Of a stretch of 64,000 nucleotides of DNA, positions 58,627 through 64,000 are shown one piece after another. Where the stretch lies: contig NC_088787.1 of the NCBI RefSeq assembly GCF_949628265.1, positions 26,030,501 through 26,094,500 of the forward strand. Reading direction: 5' to 3'. Below the pieces are notes generated by a model. That model was not told the DNA's origin. It worked only from the letters and a program-made list of their open reading frames with translations, and did no database searches. The position numbers and the translations under genes were made by a program. The DNA comes from Cloeon dipterum (lineage: Eukaryota; Arthropoda; Insecta; Ephemeroptera; Baetidae). The stretch's first letter is position 1. Every line of letters begins with the position of its first letter.

Positions 58627-58833
58627 TATACTATTATTCACGCCGAAGTAAACAAAAACATTTTTTGTTATCGATTATTACACGACGTAAATAGCTCGAT
58701 ATAATTATACACATAAATCAAATATACATTAAATTTCAACAACCAAGACCTTATCACAAGAGGAAAATAGAAAATAATTTCTCTGCAGTACAACCACCCC
58801 TTTTGATGGGATAATTTTGACACTTGAACAAAC

Positions 58834-58920
58834 CTGCAATGCCGACTGAAACAAATCATCGTTGTGATCAAGGCTGACTTGCTGCATTTCAGGTGGATGA
58901 TCGCCCTCGCTCTCCTCCAT
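58834..58920 (-). CDS. Snx1: Sorting nexin Snx1/2, exon 1 (start codon)
   Basis: Twenty-nine codons from ATG at 58920: MEESEGDHPPEMQQ through DDLFQSALQ, then donor GTTTGT. The acidic start and DDLF motif fit SNX1/2 N-termini. The phase is 0, so it joins exon 2 (EEAPLDNNSD) across the 23.2-kb intron. That link is by phase, strand and family length; no other Met-bearing exon was seen on the minus strand between it and exon 2. Confidence 0.78.
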
Positions 58921-59742
58921 CGCTGTGCAAGTTTAACCGGCTGCCGCTTTTCAGGGATTTAGGAAACAAAATTTATGCTTTGCAAAGCTCACGAAAATTG
59001 TGGGCTGGAACCGAACAGCCGACTCAACTCTATGATAAGGAGAAGGGAAAATCGAAGGGGCAGTGGTGCGATGGGTTTCCACATCGATCAAGAGCGAGTC
59101 TCATTTGTTTTTAGGCCTTTTAAACATGTGACGCAGCGTGTAATCGGGATTTTCATCGATGTGCCGGCTCGATTTTAAGTGAACGACGTGTTTTGGCTGC
59201 CATCTTTTAATTTTCGTGGCGCGAAATCTTAAATCTCCAAGTTTAAGTGACGTGCGATGTCGAATAGAAAGATGACTACTTGTGTCTTGTAGATTGTCAA
59301 AGCCAAAAAAGTGTTGCAATGCCAATGCTACAGAATTAAGGAATCTAAAAGTTTTACGACTTGGTCTATTGAAACCGGATAGCTGGGCGCATTAAACCTC
59401 AATACCCTTATGGTAGCCTGGTGTCAGCGTTATCTTAGCCGGAAATCACACATTTTGTGGCTACAACAAAACTGGGCTTGGTCTTGAAAAAGTTTAACCA
59501 ATATAAACACAAGCTGCTCTGGAGTGAGAAGGGTGGTAATTTTCAAGTTGCAACCAATTTTCCCAGCTCAGGTATCAATTTACAAACAAAATAAATATAA
59601 ATTTTAATATTGTTCTTATAATTAAAATATTAACAACTTTTTAGGTTCTTTTTTAATTTCGTTTGACAGTTTTACTGCATTAACAAGACAGATTTAAATG
59701 TTATCTTAAATTATGAAATTCAATTTTCAGAAGAAACACAAT
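58921..59742. promoter_or_regulatory. Divergent Snx1 / Ostf1 promoter interval
   Basis: The start codons of Snx1 (minus) and Ostf1 (plus) are 822 bp apart and diverge, so both 5' ends and promoters lie here. A TTTTCAG acceptor at 59724-59730, just before the Ostf1 ATG, suggests that Ostf1 has an upstream non-coding exon. Short inverted CACATCGAT / ATCGATGTG motifs occur near 59080 and 59155. No TATA box stands out. Confidence 0.5.
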
Positions 59743-59797
59743 ATGGCATCACACTTAGAGCGAACTCCTAGTGCTCCAAAAATTGCACCAAAACCAG
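59743..59797 (+). CDS. Ostf1: Ostf1-like SH3/ankyrin adaptor, exon 1
   Basis: Encodes MASHLERTPSAPKIAPKP plus one base. The proline-rich start resembles the PPPKPVKPG start of OSTF1. The donor is GTGGAA at 59798, phase 1, joining to a CAG acceptor before 60056. Confidence 0.8.
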
Positions 59798-60055
59798 GTG
59801 GAAAAATGAGTGTTAAATACCATTTCCTTTTAAGCCTTAGAATAGAATAAGATAAAAATCAAGCAGCCCCAAAATTCGCACCTAATTTGATAATGGTTCA
59901 AATATAACATTTTTCCAAATTTGTATTATATCTGGATATTATCGAACATTGTCAAAATTAGGCGTGTCTGCTGTGAATACCAGCCTCTAATAACACCTAA
60001 TTTAGATGCAGCCAAATCCAACCAATTTTTTATCTTGTTTTCTTTTATAATACAG

Positions 60056-60220
60056 GAAAAATCAAGGTCGTGCGGGCCCTGTATGCTTACACAGCGCAAA
60101 GTGCCGATGAATTGACATTCCAAGAGGGTGACGTCCTCTACGTCTTTGACCAAATCACTGATCCTAACTGGTGGAAAGCAAAGTGTGGATCAAATATTGG
60201 GTTAATACCCAGCAACTATG
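60056..60220 (+). CDS. Ostf1: Ostf1-like SH3/ankyrin adaptor, exon 2 (SH3)
   Basis: The gene makes a 225-residue cytoplasmic adaptor of the osteoclast-stimulating factor 1 family (human protein 214 residues). In the family, OSTF1 links Src-type and other signalling partners through one SH3 domain followed by ankyrin repeats. This exon holds the SH3 domain: ALYAY (26-30), the acidic RT-loop ADELTFQEGD, the ligand-binding tryptophan pair NWW, and the closing GLIPSNY (67-73). Exons 3 and 4 add about four ankyrin units, starting YPLHDAARRGN, and the acidic tail YEDEEISD seen in OSTF1. Donor GTAAGT at 60221, phase 1. It diverges from Snx1. Confidence 0.93.
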
Positions 60221-60274
60221 GTAAGTTAAAATAAAATCCTGGAATAAGTGAAGGTTGAATTAACTAAATTTTAG

Positions 60275-60486
60275 TGGAAACATGCACTGAAGAAGTCCTT
60301 TATCCCCTGCACGACGCAGCTCGACGAGGAAATATTAGCTACCTGAAACAGTGTATTTCTGAAGGTGTCTCGGCAACAAGTCTCGACCACGCAGGCAACA
60401 CAGCCCTGTTTTGGGCCTGCCACTCTGGACAAATCGAGTGCGTTCAGGAGCTTCTAAATCTCTCTGGCCAAGCCTTGGACGCACAG
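60275..60486 (+). CDS. Ostf1: Ostf1-like adaptor, exon 3 (ankyrin repeats 1-2)
   Basis: Encodes VETCTEEVLYPLHDAARRGN, then GNTALFWACHSGQIECVQELL through LDAQ. The ALFWACHSG string is a family hallmark (ALYWACHGG in human). Donor GTGTGT, phase 0. Confidence 0.93.
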
Positions 60487-60564
60487 GTGTGTGTTCTACT
60501 TATTTGTATTTTTTCAGTTTACAAATTTTTGAAAACTAAAAAAATGATTTTAATTTTACAACAG

Positions 60565-60810
60565 AACCGGCTTGGGGACACTCCATTACACGCATCCGCA
60601 TCACGAGGACACCTGGAGGTTGTCAACTTGCTTTTGGAGTCAGGAGCAGACGCCAGTGTAAGAAATTCAGACGAGCTTTTACCCCAGGATCTAGCCGCGT
60701 CATCTGCAATTAAATCGGCAATTCAGAGCAAACTTCTGTGCCGCCAGGGTTCAAAAACATCTTTTAACTACACTCCAGACGAATATGAGGATGAGGAAAT
60801 ATCTGACTGA
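60565..60810 (+). CDS. Ostf1: Ostf1-like adaptor, exon 4 (ankyrin 3, acidic tail)
   Basis: Begins NRLGDTPLHASASRGHLEVV after an ACAG acceptor and ends YEDEEISD with TGA at 60808-60810. Last exon. Confidence 0.93.
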   Translation, partial: NRLGDTPLHASASRGHLEVVNLLLESGADASVRNSDELLPQDLAASSAIKSAIQSKLLCRQGSKTSFNYTPDEYEDEEISD

Positions 60811-61595
60811 TAATAAATAATTCCATAACTGCGCATGCATTATTATTGGTTGCGCTTTAGCAAAATTGAAAATTGCTGATTAATTTATGAATAGATATAA
60901 ATTTTTATAAGTGGTTATAAATTGGTTAATTAAATTACATGGAGTAAAATGTGCAATAAACTATTTGTACCATTATATTGCTAAAGATAAAATATTTTTG
61001 GAAAATAAGCTTTTGTGTGATATATTTTTTGTTTGGTGTGGAACCAAAATAGTTAATAATAATGATTAAGAGAGAAAATTTGTAAATAAAAAAGAAAATA
61101 GTGGAAGAGATCACTCCCAACTTTTATTTTCAGTACATCATTTAAAAATGGTTTTATTGTGCAAAATATGTTCCAACGATGTTCCAAGTAAAATTTAGCT
61201 TTTTTTTAAATATAATTTTATATCATTGTCCAAGAATTTTATGTGATTAAAACCAATTAAAATACACCAAAAAATAAAGTCCAGCAATTTTATTACAATT
61301 TTACGAAAAATAATGCAAAAATCAAATTATATTTTTAAATCATATGCTATAAATTTTGACATCGCATAATAAAATTTGTCTCTTAAATTTGAATTTGAGA
61401 CGTTACCGTGCCATCTGTTGGCACATTTCTTAAATGGTGTGTGGGTCATAGCTGATCATATGTTCGCATGATCGGCCGGCAGCCTGGAGCGAGTGATTGT
61501 GATGCTCCACGGGAAAAACAAGCAAATTAGCAAACTCTAACTAATTTTCACAAAATTCTCTGTATATTAAGTAATGTTACATAGCTGAAGAAGCT
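60811..61595. other. Ostf1 3'UTR and intergenic DNA
   Basis: Very AT-rich. An AATAAA lies at 60955-60960, about 145 bp past the Ostf1 stop, and is the likely polyadenylation signal; an earlier AATAAA overlaps 60813-60820. A less AT-rich patch near 61400-61520 may belong to the mS38 promoter. No gene is seen. Confidence 0.55.
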
Positions 61596-61638
61596 ATGTT
61601 GAGAATAATTGGCAATCGAATCGGGCTTCTCCTTGCAC
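61596..61638 (+). CDS. AURKAIP1: Mitoribosomal protein mS38 (AURKAIP1-like), exon 1
   Basis: MLRIIGNRIGLLLA and one base, then donor GTGAGT. Arginine-containing, hydrophobic and without acidic residues, as in a mitochondrial targeting peptide. Confidence 0.72.
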
Positions 61639-61803
61639 GTGAGTTGAACATGATTTTGATTTGAACACCTGCCTTTGTGGTAAATCTTTTTTAAATTTAA
61701 CTACGAGGGAAAACTTTTATGTAATATGAAAATCAAACATTTCCCAAATTATCGTTAATCATGCACAGTTGAATTTCTAAGTTAAAAGGTAAATATTTTC
61801 CAG

Positions 61804-61884
61804 GAAGCTCAGCAAAAGCTGTTGTTGGGACGACTGCACCAGCGGAGCATATTTGTGCGTGCTCACCAATAGTAAACAAACAAT
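61804..61884 (+). CDS. AURKAIP1: Mitoribosomal protein mS38 (AURKAIP1-like), exon 2
   Basis: RSSAKAVVGTTAPAEHICAC through NKQ, phase 1 at both ends; CCAG acceptor, GTAATG donor. Continues the presequence region, no conserved domain. Confidence 0.7.
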
Positions 61885-61952
61885 GTAATGATATTTTGCG
61901 GACTTTTGTTAATAGAATAATTTTATATTAAAAACTACAATTGGGATTACAG

Positions 61953-62218
61953 ACAGCAATGCGTCTTCAGTTTCGAGCAGACAACCACAAGCGTGGAAAA
62001 TGCCTCCACCATCTCTGACAGACTTGCTTATCCCGATTTACCGAACGCCCGTTGTGCCCAAAAATTTGCCTGTCAGTGTGCCGTTAGTTCCCATTTCGAC
62101 TCCCGGCACTGAGAAGGATGAAATTCAAGCTGCAAGACTTATTGTTATAAGGAGGCACAAGATGAAGAAACACAAGAGGAAGAAGTTGAGGAAAAGGATG
62201 AAATTTGAATGGGCAAAA
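61953..62218 (+). CDS. AURKAIP1: Mitoribosomal protein mS38 (AURKAIP1-like), exon 3
   Basis: The gene encodes 176 residues of the AURKAIP1/mS38 family, a small-subunit protein of the mitochondrial ribosome (Cox24/mS38 in yeast). The diagnostic feature is the strongly basic C-terminal helix: RRHKMKKHKRKKLRKRMKF at residues 108-126, matching the family pattern R(R/K)xKMxxHKxxKLxKxxxF. In solved mitoribosomes this segment lies in rRNA. Upstream residues 42-100 are proline-rich and variable. Exon 4 continues the helix and the charged tail. Exon 3 ends in phase 0 at WAK with donor GTAATG. It lies downstream of Ostf1 on the same strand and converges on HIRA. The human name AURKAIP1 reflects a reported Aurora-A interaction, which need not hold here. 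Confidence 0.85.
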
Positions 62219-62273
62219 GTAATGCGTGAGAATGTAAAAGTCCCACTTTTATTTACTTCTTTATACGTTTCAG

Positions 62274-62414
62274 CTCCGGTTCCGAAGAGAAACTAAGAAA
62301 GAGAAGGAGTTCCAAGATGGATTAATAAAAAAAGTAGATGAAGCTCATGAATTTGACGCCGAAAATTATGTTCAGGAGAAGCTTAGGAAACTCAAGTTGA
62401 GCGGAAAACTGTAG
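62274..62414 (+). CDS. AURKAIP1: Mitoribosomal protein mS38 (AURKAIP1-like), exon 4
   Basis: LRFRRETKKEKEFQDGLIKK to LKLSGKL and TAG at 62412-62414. TTTCAG acceptor. Completes the basic mS38 helix. Confidence 0.85.
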   Translation, partial: LRFRRETKKEKEFQDGLIKKVDEAHEFDAENYVQEKLRKLKLSGKL

Positions 62415-63036
62415 CTGTTGCGAAATTGTCGTGTGAATTAAAATAATTTACAGTAAGAAATGCGATCGTTGTCATATTTAAATCCAGAAACTAAATAACG
62501 TTATGATTTGTTGCATACAAACCCCCATTTTTAGGACAGTGTAACTGTTAGTTCACCGTCTGAACATTATCAATGTTCCAGAAGACCTTAAACGCTTTAG
62601 ACTTAAAATAAATTAATTAAATGTTGAATTTAAAGTGCTCAAATCAATTCCAAATCACTTTTATCAATAAGTTTTTTCTTTTTTTTTTTTTTGCTTTCTT
62701 ATCCCTGTCCGGGGATGGGGAAGGGCGCGCACTGTACTAGCACGAATGCTGAAACCCAATAACACCGCAAACAGATAACATGGGCGCACCAGGCCGCACA
62801 GGGACCCAACCCACTGAAGGGCCACTTAATCTTGCCAAAAAATGTTCATCTAACTCAAATGACTAATTTGTAGAATGATCTGGTAACGTAAGTAGTATTG
62901 GGTAAATCTGTATTGCAATAACATCACATTCTTAAATTAATTAGAAAACTGACTTTATGAATGATACACAGTTAAATGGTGATCGTTTATCCAAAACGAA
63001 GTTGGACTAATGTAGCCGCTGATAAAAATTGATAGA
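62415..63036. other. Convergent 3' region of mS38 and HIRA
   Basis: Both genes end here, tail to tail. An AATAAA at 62608-62613 serves the plus-strand mS38 transcript. No equally clear signal was found for HIRA on the minus strand. A retroelement-like fragment lies inside. Confidence 0.55.
62672..62833 (-). mobile_element. Probable retroelement 3' fragment with poly(A)
   Basis: On the minus strand a GC-richer segment (about 130 bp, ending CCCCGGACAGGGATAAG) runs into GAAAGC and a ~21-base A-rich tail (plus-strand poly-T 62672-62692). Its composition differs sharply from the AT-rich surroundings. This is the layout of a 5'-truncated LINE or a SINE; the family is not identified and no target-site duplication was confirmed. 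Confidence 0.4.
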
Positions 63037-63156
63037 TTACTTGCTTGTGAGAGCGCTTTCAAGCAAATCGTTGTACTCTGAATATAGCCTCTGCAAGCTC
63101 AGATTGGTGGCTACAACAATGAGAGTTTCTCGTAGAAGGTCGTGTTTTGACAATCC
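63037..63156 (-). CDS. Hira: HIRA histone chaperone, last exon
   Basis: GLSKHDLLRETLIVVATNLS, then LQRLYSEYNDLLESALTSK and TAA (63037-63039). It matches the HIRA C-terminus (GLRKRELLKELLPVIGQN, then FQRLFTE). Phase 0 entry after CGACAG acceptor. Confidence 0.85.
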   Translation of the reverse strand, partial: GLSKHDLLRETLIVVATNLSLQRLYSEYNDLLESALTSK

Positions 63157-63216
63157 CTGTCGAAACATAAGGATCATTATCAGGCTCTTAGAGGATTATA
63201 TCAAAGTATTCCTTAC

Positions 63217-63311
63217 AAGAATTTTGTCGTCCCATGACTTGCTTGACACCGCTCGGGAATGGGCTGGGCCTAATAGCTCATCACATATCAACCGCAATCG
63301 GGTCTCCATTC
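63217..63311 (-). CDS. Hira: HIRA histone chaperone, penultimate exon
   Basis: METRLRLICDELLGPAHSRA to WDDKIL, matching the HIRA segment YRLREICKDLLGP. Enters in phase 1 and leaves in phase 0 (donor GTAAGG). Confidence 0.88.
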
Positions 63312-63458
63312 CTGGACGTCAAGTGAATCAAATTATTAAAATTTACATAGCACCATTGCGCACTAAATTTGTAACATGTTTCAATAGTTAGGCATGAGTA
63401 AAATAACGTTGGGCGATATTATAAAAAAAGATTAGTAGTGTGGACAGTAAAAACTTGC

Positions 63459-63607
63459 CTTCATGGACCAAAAATCTAACAAGAGCTGATAGCCAGAGGT
63501 GGTAATCTCTGGGTGACTGCAACAATCTGCTGCATGCCATTTGCTGTTCCAAGAAGGTAAGAGTGCAGCTTGAGGCTGGACCAGAAGCAGTTGGCACTTT
63601 GGAACGG
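63459..63607 (-). CDS. Hira: HIRA histone chaperone, conserved C-terminal exon
   Basis: HIRA is the WD40 subunit of the replication-independent chaperone that deposits histone H3.3 in the nucleus; its C-terminal half trimerises and binds CABIN1. This exon reads RSKVPTASGPASS, then TLTFLEQQMACSRLL, DYHLWLSALVRFLVHEG. It aligns position by position with the HIRA C-domain (TLAYLENQVAAAL, EYRHWLLVYARYLVNEG). The neighbouring exons complete the domain, and the N-terminal WD40 part lies beyond the right end. The intron after this exon starts GCAAGT (63458-63453) rather than GT: an AAG|GCAAGT GC-AG intron, which is the strong form of this class. Phase 2 in, phase 1 out. Confidence 0.88.
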
Positions 63608-63662
63608 CTGCAAAAATTATATTAGGCAAAAATCGAGTAAAAATATTTTTCAATAGTCATAC

Positions 63663-63806
63663 AAATGGCCTTTGCATGCCGCCTGCAAGGCAGTAAGAGG
63701 TGGAAGAGGCGAGGCGGAAACATTTCCAGACTGCGTTACAGCTGTTGCGTATAAAAGATGACTTGAGCTTTGCTGAACTGGGTCACGCCCGTCTCCAAGA
63801 AGTGTC
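63663..63806 (-). CDS. Hira: HIRA histone chaperone, exon
   Basis: TLLGDGRDPVQQSSSHLLYA to LTALQAACKGHF. A less conserved stretch of the HIRA C-domain, corresponding to STWNLVSDKQDS and onward. Donor GTATGA, acceptor TTTTAG, phase 2 at both ends. Confidence 0.72.
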
Positions 63807-63861
63807 CTAAAATGCAGATCGTTCAAAAGAGGATGTCTATTAATAGCAACAATAATCATAC

Positions 63862-63958
63862 CAGTTTTTCAGTTCACTGCAGAAAAGGTATAATTTTCCT
63901 GAGGACAAAGTTAGCGCAGGACTTCCACTCTCCAATACTTGACAGCCAACCACGGACA
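63862..63958 (-). CDS. Hira: HIRA histone chaperone, exon (5'-most in window)
   Basis: Encodes SVVGCQVLESGSPALTLSS, then GKLYLFCSELKNW. It matches the HIRA pattern GIPVMNLSDGKAYCF and STW. Donor GTATGA, acceptor TTTGTAG. The gene continues off the right end. Confidence 0.72.
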
Positions 63959-64000
63959 CTACAAAAATTTGTTTGTAGTACGAGTAAAAAAACAACATTA

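Larger units (their letters stand above)
35630..58833 (-). other. Sorting nexin intron 1 (23.2 kb), array-bearing
   Basis: Bounded by a GTTTGT donor after exon 1 (58833) and the CCAG acceptor before exon 2. Outside the 22-kb tandem array only about 970 bp (35630-36599) and 207 bp (58627-58833) of ordinary AT-rich sequence remain, so the intron would be roughly 1.2 kb without the insertion. Confidence 0.8.

Noticed and set aside
58627-58700. Target-site duplication for the array
   Set aside because: Left flank ...TTGTGTA and right flank TATACTATT share no duplicated word beyond one or two bases; absence fits a Helitron.
61596-62414. Reading the basic, lysine-rich exon 3 as an isolated low-complexity frame
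   Set aside because: Splice sites and phases join four exons into a full mS38-type protein, so it is a real gene.

Overview
The window looks like nuclear DNA of an arthropod, most likely an insect. It has spliced genes with GT-AG introns, a fly NaCP60E-type sodium-channel exon, and well-conserved eukaryotic housekeeping genes (Snx1/2, Ostf1, mS38/AURKAIP1, HIRA). I cannot name the species. All assignments rest on protein motifs read by eye and remembered family features; no database search was run.

Layout. 1-15366 is the large first intron of a minus-strand voltage-gated sodium-channel gene. Its first coding exon is 15367-15741, with a GC-rich 5'UTR/promoter to about 16.2 kb. The intron holds a GA microsatellite and a foldback (inverted-repeat) element at 5279-6229. 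16.2-24.5 kb has no gene I can support. 24.6-29.4 kb carries two minus-strand, intronless ankyrin-repeat genes that are tandem duplicates; the upstream paralogue (28115-29398) has a frameshifted, decaying 3' end. 32199-58920 is a ten-exon minus-strand Snx1/Snx2-type sorting nexin (PX plus BAR, 470 aa), followed by Ostf1 (+, 59743-60810), the mitoribosomal protein mS38/AURKAIP1 (+, 61596-62414), and the last five exons of HIRA (-, 63037-63958).

The striking object is inside intron 1 of the sorting nexin: a 22,027-bp array of seven head-to-tail GC-rich units (36600-58626) that makes this intron 23.2 kb long. I read it as a concatemer of a non-autonomous Helitron-like rolling-circle element on the minus strand. 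Each unit begins (minus strand) with TC (TCTCCCTACTATATAATA) and ends with a perfect 7-bp-arm hairpin. Successive units abut directly, and the outer edges sit between an A and a T with no target-site duplication. Every unit has a core of 1566-1568 bp plus a variable block of nested ~150-bp and ~380-bp repeats. Core variants alternate A-B-A-B-A-B-A at several diagnostic sites, which implies a dimeric higher-order repeat. No Rep/helicase gene or other convincing coding capacity is present in the array.

The genes are not a functional operon. Snx1 (retromer-linked endosomal sorting) and Ostf1 (SH3/ankyrin adaptor) are divergently transcribed from a shared ~0.8-kb interval; mS38 and HIRA converge tail to tail.
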